DNA from: Camarhynchus parvulus | Lineage: Eukaryota > Chordata > Aves > Passeriformes > Thraupidae | NCBI RefSeq assembly: GCF_901933205.1 | Contig: NC_044582.1 | Location: 14,551,820-14,615,819, forward strand | Length of the DNA: 64,000 bases | Direction of reading: 5' to 3' | Shown: one piece after another, positions 17,401 to 31,100 of the stretch | Position numbering within the stretch: position 1 is the first letter of the stretch | Layout of the letters: every line of letters begins with the position of its first letter | Program-made: the position numbers and the translations under genes | Notes under the pieces: generated by a model | The model's database searches: none | What the model saw: only the letters and a program-made list of their open reading frames with translations | Told to the model about the DNA's origin: nothing

Positions 17401-20400
17401 TTTACAGACTGACTGATCGTGGCTCCATGGCAAAGGCTGCCTGAACTCACTGGCAGTGAGAAAGTTTCCACTATTTGCATTTGAATGATGAATCGCTGGG
17501 GATGCTGTGAACAGCCTTCCAAAAAATACCACCTGTTTTTTCAGCTATCCTCTAATCTTCCAGATTTGAGCAGGAAGCAGGACAGCCCTACCTCATTTAC
17601 CATCACCGTGGCTGCATGGAAAACCATGTCACTATAGATCAAAATAACTCCTGCTCTCTTGGGAGCATTTTCTGAAGGGCTCTGCTCCCCACATGCCTCA
17701 CTCCTACCAGCCCCATCACCGAGCAACGCTCATTTCAACCAGGAAACCAACTCAGCTCAAGTTCCCCTGGAGTTCTCTACAAAAACAACCCATCAGCTGC
17801 TGGCTAACAAGCTCCTCAATTAAACACCTTGTATTTCCTTCCCAGCCTCCTCTTGTCCTGCCCCTGGGCTTGACTGTTTCAGCCTCTGGTCCAGCCCATC
17901 CCCTCCTGCCCACCCAGCATCACCTCCCTGCCCTGCTGTCCAAACAGACACAGAAAACTTTCCCCAGCCTCCCATAATATATTATTAAATCCTGTCTTAT
18001 TTTTCTTCCCTAGGAGACTAAACATAGGCTCTTAGCTCAATATAAAACTAAGTACATGCTCAAAACAGATCAAACACAGTTTAATTGCAATGAGTACCAG
18101 AAAAAGCACTCTGGCCATTTTAAGCCACACTAATAAGTTTTTTTTGTCCCAGTTTTTCAAGAGTTGCTTATTATGGAGATGAGCCCAACTGGAAAATCAA
18201 AATCAAGAATCCCTGAACTCTGCAGGAAGGATTATCTGAGTTTGAGGCCATATCTGCACTGAATGCAGCACAGCCAAATAACATTTTTCCATTACTTTTT
18301 ATCACTTGTGCTTTGTGTTCTCCCCCATGAGCACAAGGTCCCATCAAAATTTCTTCTGACAGCCCCCAGTCCCATAAATTATTAGAAATCTGGACTTACA
18401 TCAGTGGGATTACAGGAGAACAGACAAATGTGCACATGCTGGATGGAAAGGGGACAACACAGCACTTTCAAACTGGAAGAGTATTTTTCATTTATAAATA
18501 GTTTACATTTTTTGGATCCAGGGGCGGACAACCCGCTCAGTCTGTGCTGAAACCAAAGAAATATCATGTGTGAGCACTAACCACAGTGTAGCAAAGATAA
18601 TAAACAGCAGACAGGCAGCCATATGCAATGAGACTGGTGTTTTTGGTAGGGGAGGCAAATTAAAAGGAGAAGAAACACCAAATCCAGCAATATAATCACA
18701 GTGAGAAGACCTATTAAATTCCAGAGGAACCCAAATTTGGCTGCAGGAGTAACCTCCAGCAGGGACTCAGCTCCCTGCACCCCATGTACTAATGCTTTTA
18801 GGTCTCAGACCATCACCCTGGCACAAGGGAAAGTCAAACCCTGCAGCAAGGAGGGACAAAATGATGCCCAGGTGGTCACACCATAACACAGCATGGAGTG
18901 GCACACGAGTCCTGGGACAAAACTCTGGGTTAATGTGCATCAGCACAGTCCAAATTCTGATCCAAGACAGACCTAGTGTGCTCCTCTAAATTTATACAAG
19001 AAACAGGGACCTAAACCACACTGTGCACCTTGCAAACCATGTTTGCAAATGTGACCTTATGGGGTATGAAACAACAGCTTGTGCTCAGCACCAGGCAAGC
19101 GAGGGCTGCTGTGGGCAAAGGTTTGCGGGGCTCTTTTGGAATTCCAGCCTCCTGGACTTCACCATGAGAACTGGCTGAGCTGGGCTGCAAAGCTCCCACA
19201 CCAGCCTCTGCTGTCTCAGCAAACAAAGCTGAAATGAGTGCAGACATCTGTATTAGCCATGCTTTCACAAATGTTTTCGAAATTACGTTGAACAATATCC
19301 TTATATCCCACAGAAGAGACAAGTCTTAAAAGGAAGTGGGACAACTCTGCTTGCCAAGCTGAGAAACCTGGACTTGGAGCATCTCTATTGAAATCAGCCT
19401 GCCAAGACCAATTTGATGTGTTTTATTACTGCAAGGAATTCCACAAATATGCTGGCAACTTTTGAGTGTCAGTGCGGGTTCCTAGGTAGGAAAAAAACCT
19501 CCTTAAAAATACGCATTTTCCAGATTTTGCAAACATTTACCAGATGTAAATTCATGGGGGCAATTTGTCTGCCATGACAAGTGTGTAGACATCAAATCTA
19601 GCAGAAGAGGCTGAGCACCCACCTCTGTCGTGAGTGAAAGTCAACAGCCAGATATGCCTGGTTGAACAAAGGTTTGTTTTCAATTATATTTCAGATTCTT
19701 CTAACAATAACTGTGTGGCGTCTGGCACCAACACATGTGAGCCTTTGAAGTGGTTCTTGACTTCAGCAGGAAAAAGGGGGAGGGCAAAAAAAGGGAATCA
19801 ATCAGCAATTTCAGTCTGAGTCAAACCCCTTCCCTGAAGAGAAGATGTCAATACTGAAATCCCCTAGAACCATGAATGTGCTCACAAAAACAACAAGAAA
19901 ACTAAAACAAAATCTATACTTGGGCCAAAATAGCCATGGCTCTGCTTTGGGGTTTCACCTTTAGAAACAAGGTTATGGGATACACAAGTCCCATACTCAG
20001 GAGTCTTCCTGCCTCCCAATCCCCTTCCTGCTTACTCATAGTCCTGCCTTTATAAAGAGCTCATGGCAAGAGACATCCAGTGCATAAATCAAAAACTCAA
20101 TGTTTGCAGCATCCACAACAGACCACGACAGCAACATGGGTGCTGCAGAGTACAACTGTGGGGTGCTGGTGGCAGCACACCCAAATCACCTCTAGGAGAA
20201 CATTCAGAGGTGAATATTCAGAGAAGACCATTCCCAGGAGCCTTAAGCAGGTTTGCAGTGCCTGCAGGTGCAGCAGTTGCCACACACACACCCTTACTTC
20301 CCCTTCTTTCAAGTCCACTTTGAAGCATCCAAACTCCTTTTCAGATTTAAATGACACTCAGATTACCGGGGAAGTCGGTGCAAGAACAGGGAAAAGCTCA

Positions 20401-23400
20401 GTTTTAAAATCTGTACCTTTTTTATCTGGTTTATTCAAATAAGCACAGCTGTGGTTTAAGAACAACAAGGTGGCAGAGTGCAGCAGCTCTCAAGACTGGG
20501 AATGGTGGTTTTGGTCAGAATGATGCTAATTTAAAGAGGGATAAAAATGCCTTATTCATTTTTCCTAAGCCATGCCCAAGTCCTACCAACTCTTTCTTAG
20601 ATCAGGCAGTTTCTGGAAACATTTTCTGGCTCCGAACATTTGCAGAATTTCAAGAATTTGCTCCACAAATCTTGAGGCTGCTTTGCTCAGGAATGCTGAC
20701 ATGTGGGCAAGGGAAACCAAAACTTTCCTTGAATGTTGCAGAAAACTTTAAACCCTGCCCATGATGAAAAATGCAAGTCAAAACTCTGAAGGAAGTGTGG
20801 GTTTTCTGCTGCATTTCAAATACCACCCTGAACCCTTTCTTCCAGGAGGGGAACATGGCTGTGCCAGGACAGCGAGGCCGGTGGCCTCCATGTGCTCCCC
20901 TCAAAGCAGGGCTGGAGTTAGGAATTAATAAATAAAACAGGCTTCCAGATCAAGTTTTCTTGGCCTTTACAGAGATGATCATGCTGTGAAAAAGCTCTGG
21001 GCAGAGTCTGTCTCTTTTCCCAGACAGGACCCAACCACATCCCAATGCCCCCATCCACAAAGGACAACCCACACTTGGACTTCTGCTTGCATGGCCCCTG
21101 GACACTTCTTGACTTGTCCTCTGGAAATACCCATTGCATTCCACAAAACTGAGAAAACTAAACCTCTAGCTTATCCATAAAGCCTGATGTTTATGGGGTT
21201 ACATTAGGTGAGCTGGATCTTCACTGCTTTAATTACAGGGCCATTTTCAGGCTGAGGAGTGTCACCAAAGCAAGGCCAGCTCCTGCCTGCATCAGCTTGG
21301 CATTTATTCCTGCCTTGCTTCCCAACAAGTCCCCATAGACCCCAGAAGGTGAGGGCTGGAGGGATGATTTCAGCTGAGGGACCCCAGTGTTGTGGCACTG
21401 GGCTAAACACAGAGCCAGGGTGGAAAACAACCATGGTGGCAGGCTGGGCGTGGGTCAAAGAGCCACATACGGCCCCAAAACACCATCAAGCACACAGATT
21501 TGGTTCACCTTGGCTTGAAAGCCCTCAGTGGAAGTGGCCAGAGTGAATGGTGAAGCCCTGGCAGAGTGAGAGGTGCTGCAGGACCTGGCTTGTCCCCATA
21601 GCCCAGAGCTAAATGGGCATCCTGCAGCCCCTTCCCAACACCACGGGAATGCCAAGAGAAGGACCAGCTCTGCTCTTCCACGTTTGGCACAGTCAGGTGG
21701 CTCCAAAGCCACTCAAAGAAGTCGAGAGGAATTCTGCATTTCAAACCTAAAAAGCAGGAAAACCATTCAAAAGGCTTTTCAGTTATATCAAACCATAATC
21801 TCCCCAAAATATTTCGATTCACTCCCAATCCCAGTCCTGTGAGGGCTGTGGCTGTTTTTGTCTATCTCACAGCTGTGTTCAGGAAACTGACTTCCCAGAG
21901 GATTGGACATTTCCCTGCCACCAGGGATGGGATGGTAGGTAGGTGCAGGTCCAAAGGGAGATCTGGGGAACAATGCACCCTGCCATGCAAGAGAGATTGT
22001 TTATAACCAGCAGTCAGAATTACTCAGGAAACCATAGAGGAAGCAATTGGAACTTGTTGGACAGGGAGACTTCCCCATTTTGTTTCCAAATGCACAGACC
22101 TGTACGTCTGTGCTGAATTCCTCTTCTTTTAACCATGCATCTCACAAACAAAGCAACATTCATTAACACAGCCCCAAGTGTTCAGCTACCACCTCATCCT
22201 CTCCCAAGAGTGGATTTGTGTTTTTTGACTTAAAAGAAACGATCTGTGACAAACCTAAATGGCTTAATGGTGCCCAGCCCTTTCCCCAGCAAGCCCCCTG
22301 CCAGCATTACAACTTGCAGTGCTTCAAGCCCTGCCTTTCAGCTATTCCCAGCTGGAGAGAGAAGCAAACAAAGTAAACAGCAGGACACAGAGCCTGGGCA
22401 GCCTGAGCACACCGTGCTTATCACACACAGAGGGATGCAGCACAGTCCCAGTGTCCCTGCCAGCTGAGAGGACAGCTCAGGCTCTTGTGAAGCAGACCAC
22501 AAAGTGGCAACACTTGAGACAAGTGCTAGGAACCACAAGAGAAAAGCTGTGGTAAACAGCCTGGGCTGTGATTTGGCATCTCCCAGGGATGCTGCCCAGC
22601 TGCATGGCTCTGCCTTCTCCCCACAGGGGTTGTAAATCCCACTCCCCTGAGTGGCCAGAGAGGGAGGGAGCAGTCTGAGGGATGCACACACCCCGGGCCA
22701 TTCCCTCTCATCCATAGCTGATAGCCCCATGCCCAGCAGGCTGTGAAAGCACCTTCTTCCTGGAAATTCTGCTTCAAGAGGAGCAGCACATCACCAAAAA
22801 CCAATCTCTAGCTGTGTGGCAGTCACAAGAGCTTGCAGCTTTGGCTGAGATGCTCCTCCACTGCACTGGTGACAGCACTTTACACACAGAGGAAACCATG
22901 CTGGTCCCCAAAGAGATCACGATTTGGGTGCTTTCTCCACGGCATCAATCCCCTATTCACAGGAACATTGCAAGGGGTAACCCAGCACCAAACCCTCTGC
23001 TCCTGGCTGTGGATATCAGATAACAGCAGCACCATTGCAGCCTGACTCTGAACAGCCCCTAACCCAACTGATAACAGGGGTAAGCACAGCCCTGTGTCCC
23101 AGCGGGGACTCTGTCACCCACTTCTGCAGGGATGGTTAAACAGCACTGCTCTCTCCCACAGAGATTCTTTGATTTCTCATACAGGATAATCTCACACTGC
23201 TTCCCTTCCCTCGGTGGGGATACAGCCACTGTCCTCAGCCTGCTGCCCGCAGGAGAGGCAGGCATTCCAAATCTGAGTTCACCCCTTTAAAGTGAAGTTG
23301 GCCAACAGCATCAAAAGCCCTGGGAGAAGAGAACAGCCACCTGGACCACTGCACATCCTCCTTTCTCAGGAAGCCTGGGCAAACAGCAGTACCTGCCTCA

Positions 23401-26400
23401 GAGAGATTATTGCAGCAGGGAGGAGCAAATCCAGCTGCTGTTTGAAATGGACAGTGCAAGTCCTAACACATCCTGTTAGATCTGTACAAGTTTCTGTCCA
23501 AGGAATTAACTCAAAGACCAGTGCATGTCTCTGCTGGTAGGGTCAGCAAGGATGAACCCAGAGCTCCTGGAAGAGCTTCAGCTCACCAAGGAGCCAGAAG
23601 CCAAGCACCTTCACTGGGGAGCTGGGCTCAGCCTCACAGAGATCAACAGCAGGCAAAACTGAGAACTGCAGGAGCTGAAGGAGTCCCACTGCATCCCTGT
23701 GGGATGGAGGGACAGGCTGCCAGCTCCTGGTCCAGCAGGCAAAACAGGTGACAACTCTGGACAAAAGTGCTCAGAAATCAGGGTGAAGCCTCAGCTCTGC
23801 AGACCTCCTCCCAAACCAGAGAACTTCTTGCTCACTCACACAGCAAAGGTGGAGTCTGCCCAGGCACCCATTCTAATATCATTTTCTAACCCATTGTAAC
23901 AGAAAAATTATGAACAGTCATTCAAACCCCTTAATTTAATCAACCTCAACAGCTTTTGGGTGGTCACCACCCCAGTAAAAAAAGTTGGGAAGTGGGAGAG
24001 GAGATACACAAGAGGTTTATAACCATGTGAAACAAAGATGGAACAACTCTCACAAATCCTTCCCATTCAGAGAAGCAAAAAAAAAACCCTCACACTATCC
24101 TTTATTTACTGATTTATATGCAAAATGCATGCACTACTCCTAAAGAATCCAAAGGTGTTCAAAAGCCAGGAATTCTGACTTATATTACTTGTTTAAGGAG
24201 GAAAAAGAATTAACAGAGTTGTTTATAGACCAACAGACAGGAACAGCACAAAAATACACTTAGCAAAGAAAAAGCACAAACTATTATGACACCTTTCAAA
24301 ATAAAACATCACATGGTTTGTTTAAATCTCCTAAAACAGGAGAAGCCTCCCCATATTGCCAAAACAAATGAAATACAAGTGTGGATGTGACTCTGCTGCA
24401 GTTCAGGAGGGGACAAAGGTTTGCAGTGAGTTACATGGACAAGCAGAGCACGGGATGCTCCCAGCAGGTCACAGCTGCCCTGTGTCACAGCACCTGGCAT
24501 TTCTGCCCATTTCTGCCTCTGCCACCACCAGGCAGGTGGGTGAGCAATGAAGGAACTGGGCATGAGAGCTGTAGAACATCCAGGATCAATACACACCTCC
24601 TCACCCTCTGCAAGTGACAGAGGGGTCATTGCCAACACAATCCTGCCATACCCCTCCACTCCCTCATTCCCTGAGGCTGCAAAGTCTCCTGAGAGAGGAA
24701 TAAATCCATGGCTCCATGCCCCTTCCAGCTCCATCTCAAAGCAACCACCTTGTGCTGGGAAACAGCCAAATTCGGTCTGCCTGCCCAGGACTGCTGCAGA
24801 AGAGCTCACCCTGTCCAGACTGCTAGAGGACATTTTTTAAACCTATGCTAAAGTTCCTGGTACTTTTCCACAGCTCTGAAAACTGTGTGGATGGCAGAGC
24901 CACAGCAGAAAGGCAGCAAAGGGTGCCTGGGGCTGCTCCCCAGGCAGCAGCAGAGCTCCAGGCTCCCCCTGCACACGGCACAGGAGGAGAGGCACCACTG
25001 TTTGGACAACTGGAACACATTTAGGGGGCAATTTTTCACAGGGCCTCCAGCCAGGCCGTTTCCTACAATTGCTGTTTTATTACTCAGGACACAATCCACA
25101 GACCAGCAGCTTTCCCCCTGCCCAAATCTCCCACCACCCCACTCCTATATGGACATACATCCACTCACCACACCCCAGTGGAGCACCGACACACCAGGAC
25201 ACCTCCAGCAGTGCATCCATAAACAGCTACAAATCAACATCCACCGAGTGAATATCTCCCACCACTTCAGCCCAAACCTGTCACCTCCAAGTGAATTTCT
25301 CCCACCAGTTTCAGCCCCAGTCCCCATCTGCCCTGGGGAGCAGCCCAGCACTGCCACACAGGCTGTATGTCCTGCCCTGCTGGACAGCCAGCACTTTGTA
25401 AGAGTATTTTTTAGATAACATAGAAAACTTGTGTTTATATTGGCATGCAGCAGGCTAAAACACACTACAAGTGAAGCTATAAAGCAGCCTGAACACCATC
25501 TAGGCAAAGTGTATTTGGAATTTGCAGGTCAGTATTTTGGAGAGAGGCTTGTGAGTAGCCGGTGTTGATGGTAAACTCTCCAGAGCAGAGGAACATTCAC
25601 AGCATTGAAAGACAACAGGGTTCTGTCCTGGAAAGTGCCCATCCCAAAATCACAGGCTTTGGGCAACCAGAGAAACATTTAAGTGGTGAGGACAAATCCC
25701 TGTCCCTGTGTGTGTGGGCAAGTGGGGAGCATCACTGCCCAGCCTTGGCATTCTGAATTTCTCATTTCCTTCTTGCACCTCAGGGTTTGTCTGCCTTCCT
25801 ATAGGGAGAAAAAAAACCCCTAGAAATTGGAGGAGGTGGTCTAGGAAAAAGCTTTTCACTTCAAGATTTCACAGCCAAACTGCCAGAGAACTCAGGAGGG
25901 TGTGTTCTCTGATGTGAAAGGATTCCTCTAAAAACAGGCACCTTCTGCAGTATGCAACCAAGTAAAGTTGAGTAGGATTTACAAGAATTACATTTAAAAC
26001 TGAACCTCTGCTAATTTCAAAAAATAATGAGACTGCCCCAAAGGTCCAAAAAAGACCCCAAAGGAAAATTCACACAAGTTACTGCCCCATCATGAGCAGC
26101 AGCATCAACATCGCCCAAACCCTGCCTCCCACCCTGGAAAGAAAGAAAAAAAAAGACAAATTCTCTTGCACATAAAACTTTTATCTCCAGAACAAAGCTT
26201 TAGGCAAACAATGCATTTTCAAATGCAACTTATGTACAACATTTTAAGAATCTGTAGCCCTGTATCAAATTGTTCACTTGTTAAGTCTCCTACACTTTTC
26301 CTCCTGAAATTTACACAGTGCCACAGTGGGAAGCTACAAAACTGCCATGGCAGGTGCAAATAACCAACCATTCTGTCTGCACATCCAGCATGGTTAATAA

Positions 26401-28840
26401 AAGCTACACAGATGGCTGCAGTTTGAGGCCTGTCCTTCAATTCCTACTCAAAGTGAAAATGGAACCACGTGAACCAAGTGAACCCTGCTCCTGGAATTGG
26501 ATGTGCCACGTCATCAGGTCTTGAGAGGTGTCCCCAAAATAGCAGGGTCTGCTTCTAGACATCTCCAAAATTGTATGGTTGTGGCCTGAGAGACAACGTG
26601 CTGAAAGCATAATGAGGGGGTGTAACATATTACATGTGTTGTGGTCCTGCTCTGAAGCCAGAGCAGGCTGGGGCTGCAGGACTTGGGCTGCAGCACAGGA
26701 CTTGGTTAACTATTAATGGATGACTCAGCTACAACAATAATAGGTATTTCACGGGGTGCATTAGCACAACGGCACCCTGGTCCGTGACTTAGGCCCCTAT
26801 CCATGCTAGGAAACAAAAAAAAAAAAAGGTAGTACATTATTTAACAGCTGGACGTAGCAGGAAACAGGTATTTTTCCAGGGTGTGCAGGAAGAAACCCTT
26901 TGTTTCTTCTTGCACATCCTGGAGCCTCACACTCTGCTTCTTTCTTCACAGGCCACTAAAAACCAGCAAGGGAGAGCTGTCAGGGGTGCCCAGGTATTTT
27001 ATGAAACCGCAATCCAGACCAAGGTGCTTTATTTATTTACTGTCATTCACCAAAGCTAAATTTTATGTTAAATCACTCCCCTCACCCTGCATGAGGTGCT
27101 AATTCCTGCTCAGCCCAGGTCCTGCAGAGCTGCTCAAGCTGAAGCCTGGATTTTCCACAGATGGCTCTCCCAAGCAACATCAGTCTAAATTATCTGTGCT
27201 GCATTCATCCACATGACCCCATCCAGCTCCACGCTGCAAGACACGGGAGTCACACTGGGTGATTAGGTTAGCAGCACAAAATGATTGTGTTAAAAGCTGA
27301 TGAGCTGAGCTAACTCAATCCAAGGTGTCTGGCAGGGCAGCCAACGAGATCAATTAAAAGCCCTGCAGCCCTAATTGAGAGTTTCTGGGTGCGGCTAACA
27401 TACCAGCCGGGGCCAATACACAAATCAGGGCCAATACACAAACCCTGAGCAGAGCTGGCTACTGAGCAATGACAGCCATCATCCCAATTTGCAGCCACTC
27501 GAACTTCAAGACAAAACCTGACCCCTCTAGGATGGATCAAAGCGCTCAGGAGCCGAAGGCAGGCACTGCTGGGGCATGCCCAGGGTGGCACTCAGCAGCT
27601 CCCAGCTGCCCTGCAGTGCGAGATGCTCCTCTATTCATGAGCCCAGGTGCGAGCACAGTCAGAAGGGCATTTCAGGGACAGTTCTTGGGGGATTTGCCTC
27701 AACATGAAACCACCCTGAGCCCTTGCAGCAGGCTCTCGTGAAGCTGCAGTCTGGGACCATCCTTCCAGTGCTCTCGGACTTGCCTGCACCAGGTGAGGCT
27801 CACATACCAAATAAAGCCCCACTTCCAAAAACTTCCACATCTGCCCAAATCCCCATCAGACAGGACTCCAGCAGCAGCTTAAGCCGGGAAGTGAAATCTC
27901 ACCCATGCTTGAGGCAGCGTTTAAGTACCTGAAGTGCTTTGTTGAAGTGTCTGGGGTCCCAAATGTATTAGTTTACCACTTTTAGGTTCTTGATGCCAAC
28001 AAGTAAAGGGATAAGACAATCAACCTCACATTTGCTCCTTAAATTCCAAGCAGGAAACCCTGCAAAGCTCAGCCACCCCCAAACCTTACACCCAGAAGAC
28101 TGTAGAGCACTTTGCACAAGCAAAGAAAAAAATATTAAGCTGTACCTAACACATAATAGTTGGTTTTTCTAGAGAACACTTGATGGTGTGTTCGTTTTGG
28201 TTTTTTTTTTCCTATTGCCTACTGAGACGCTGCTTCCCCTGTCCTGGGAATTTTCCCTCTGCAGCTCCTCCTCCCCCAGCTCCCAGACCATGCATTCTCC
28301 CCTTTTCAAACTGCACCCATTGTAAATGGCACTGAATATTAACACAGCCCATTGAGCACTTGCTTCTTTTGTATGCGACCCCTGCGTTTCAAATTGCAGT
28401 CACTGCAGAGAGGAAAAGTCTCAAAGTGATTAAATGCCGTGAAGTTTCTCAAAAGGAGAGAGGAATATGCAGAGGAGGTCCTAGAAATTTTCACTAGAAG
28501 CCAGGGGCTTCTGCGAGAGCCAGAAGGGCTTCTAAAGCGGGGGTATTTTTTCCTTTGTTATCAATCTCGTATTTACTTTTAATCCCAGTCCGATGAGCCC
28601 ATTTCTGCGGCTCAGTGTGGGATGGAGATGAGAAGCTCAGACAGCAGATGCAGAGGGCTTGTGTTAACTGCTGCCCTCCCGTAGGAACTAATAAATAAAT
28701 ACTGCGGCATGCTGAGGGTGGTCAGCGAATCCACCGACACATGTTCGCACAGGAAGGGTGGATTTACTCGCAGGCACATGTATTTATTTGTGCTTGAACA
28801 GCCGGCCCGGAGAGGCTCTGCTGTTCCCCACCAGGGCAGG
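14463..28840. other. Long intronic stretch without recognised genes or repeat families
   Basis: About 14 kb with no exon, RNA gene or interspersed repeat that I can name. The longest open frames (207 codons at 15889, 177 at 24885, 174 minus at 24309-24833) are of mixed composition. They lack signal peptides, domains and splice sites that would join them, and are best read as chance. A short AT-rich homeodomain-like segment lies near 16540-16610. Confidence 0.45.
27411..27442. repeat. Tandem repeat of an 18-bp unit containing CCAAT
   Basis: GGCCAATACACAAA occurs at 27411 and 27429, 18 bases apart, giving two CCAAT motifs in the same direction within intron 1. Confidence 0.85.
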
Positions 28841-29051
28841 CACTGCAATGCTGAGGGTGCAGAGCCATCCTGCAGCCCTGGGACTGTCCCAAGCAGAGCC
28901 ACTGGCAAGGACAGCGCTCCAGGAACCACCACCAGAGCTGTGTGGCACTGCAATGCTGAGGGTGCAGAGCCATCCTGCAGCCCTGGGGACTGTCCCAGGC
29001 AGGGCCACTGGCAAGGACAGCGCTCCAGGAACCACCACCATAGCTGTGTGG
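28841..29051. repeat. Tandem duplication, two copies of about 105 bp
   Basis: Copy one (28841-28945, 105 bases) is followed directly by copy two (28946-29051, 106 bases). They differ by about four substitutions and one inserted G, and a short partial third start follows. The near identity suggests a recent event. The duplication lengthens chance open frames in this area (for example a 219-codon minus-strand frame), which show no protein-family features. Confidence 0.93.
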
Positions 29052-30699
29052 CCCTGCAAGCTCCCAGCACGTCCCACCTGAGCAGGAAAACCCCCTTGGA
29101 GCACCACCCAGCAGGGTGTTTGGGTGGCCACAGGGAGCAGCCACCTGCACCAGGGCACATCCCTCTCCCAAGGCATCCTTCAAACCCCCCTGGGCAGCCG
29201 GCACACGCTGAGAGCTGCACAGCTGCGCGGGGCAGGAGCCCAGGGTGACCATGACTTAATCTTTGTTCCATTATTTCAGCAGGCCTGGAAGCAGGACGTG
29301 CAGGAGAGGTACTGCCAGCAGCACTCCCCCCTCCCAGCAGGAGAGCCCCCCTACACCTCCTCCTCCTCCAGCATCTGCAGGAGCAGACTTACTCCAGAGC
29401 CCAAGAGCAAGTCATGCCCTTCTCCCCAAAAAAACCAGAAAAATCCCATGTAACCAGCATCAGCAGAGCCCCTTACCAAGCAAGCAAAGCTACCCTACAT
29501 GCGAAAGCAAAGCTACAGGACCTGAAACATGAAATCCCCAGTTTAGCAAGAAATTTACAGTTAATTTTGAGCACAAACTTTAAGTTTCACTGAACAAAAA
29601 TCTTTGTGTGTATGCACTTGAGCCCAGAAAGAAACTGCTCCTGACTCCTAGTTCAAATGCACTTCCAGACCCTGAAACCACTGACAGGCACCCACAGGAC
29701 TTCAAAAAGCATTCAGACGCTTTGCCCTGATCTCTCCGGAGAGCAGCAGCACCGTGCAAAGAGCCAACACGCACGCAGCTGGTGCCTCGGGGCAACTCAT
29801 CCATATACCAAACCCTGGAGCCTTCCTGGGAAACGGAGAGCAGCTCTTAGCCCAGCTCTCCTGGGGACCTGGGGGTGCTGCCTTTTCCCAGACATGCCAG
29901 GCACATGCACACTGACCCAGAGGCAGAAGGGTCCATGCACAGATGGCCAATATCCCCCAAAATATCCCCTAGTTATTCGGGTCAAAAATGAACAATACTT
30001 CTGCTTAAAATAAAAACTTTATTTGCTAGCAATGAATTAACTATCCAACCATAGGCTCACTGTCCCTAAATCTTCTCACCAAAATCTGTACCTAAAATAC
30101 TGTTGCTTTTCTTTTACTGTTGCTTATCACTAAATAGAAAAGGAAAAACCCCTCAGTCATACATGATGCCGAAAGGAAATATCTCTTCTGTCACTCCTCA
30201 AAAAGCAAGATGCATGGAGAGACAGAAGCAGAGGATGCAGAGGATGTGCCACATCACCAACACTGGCTTTTTTGGGGCACGAAGTGTTCTGCACTTAAAC
30301 TTAGCCCTAAACTTGATGCCACACGTAAGACTCTACTGTAAAAACAAACTTGGGACTTAAACACCACAAGACATGAAGTACCTCCAAAGGGAGGCACTGC
30401 AAAGGAGCTCTGTGCACCCTTCCCAGGACCAGGAGCCCTTCCCAGGACCAGGAACCCTTCCCAGCTGCAGCTGGGTGCTGCTGCGAGGACGGGATGGGGC
30501 ATGGCAGTGTTGCAACGTGCCTTGTGCAGCAAGTCAAGAGCGCTTATATAACTGCTACACAGTGCTGAGCTGCCTGCTGCTTTTAAGGAAGAAAAAAAAA
30601 AATCAAAAACAACCCTGAAAGACATCCATGCTACACTACATTAAATGTGAGCCACTGCAGCCCCTCTGCGTATCAGCTATTCCTCCTGAAAGAAAGCTT
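29052..30699. other. Intronic sequence between the tandem duplication and the GATA block
   Basis: Apart from the 19-bp repeat at 30417 I see nothing definite. GC content falls from left to right. Confidence 0.45.
30417..30466. repeat. Tandem repeat of a 19-bp unit, about 2.5 copies
   Basis: CCCTTCCCAGGACCAGGAG (30417) is repeated at 30436 with one change at the last base. A third partial copy starts at 30455 and runs into a CAGCTGCAGCTGG palindrome-rich stretch. Confidence 0.88.
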
Positions 30700-31100
30700 G
30701 GGAGAAAAATGACAACTCCGAGCTCTGCTGCCAGCAGAGAAACAACAATAGTTTCAAAAAGTGCTTTTCCTCGGTACTGATAGTCCTGTTGACAAAATAC
30801 GCGGCGTGATTAAGTGTGTTCCAGATGCCTCCCCGGCTGCCGAGCCGCATTTCCAAGCCGACAAACAAAAGCTTTATCTCCAACACACTGAAAACCGACT
30901 CCGAGCACTGCCCCGGCATTGTGGCACTCGTTAGGAATAAAGATAAACTGCTAAGGAGGGATTGTTCAATAGAGCCTTAATGAAGTTAAAGCACTGCCAC
31001 CAGAGTCGCTGGAAGCTGGGTTTTATCTCGTCTCCTATAAGCGATCGAACATGCCCGAGCTTATCACGGCGGGGAGCGAACAGCTCCGGCGGGACCCAGC
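30700..31100. promoter_or_regulatory. Candidate intronic enhancer with a GATA-site cluster
   Basis: This intron 1 block contains more CG dinucleotides and fewer simple runs than its surroundings. It has four GATA-type motifs within 190 bases (TTATC at 30874-30878, GATAA at 30942-30946, TTATC at 31023-31027 and 31061-31065), together with ACAAACAAAAG- and CATTGTG-like SOX motifs. It lies about 2.3 kb inside the gene from the donor. The call rests on composition and motif density only; I have no alignment to show conservation. Confidence 0.35.

Noticed and set aside
28612..29271. 219-codon minus-strand open frame
   Set aside because: It spans the 105-bp tandem duplication, which doubles a chance frame; no domain or splice context.
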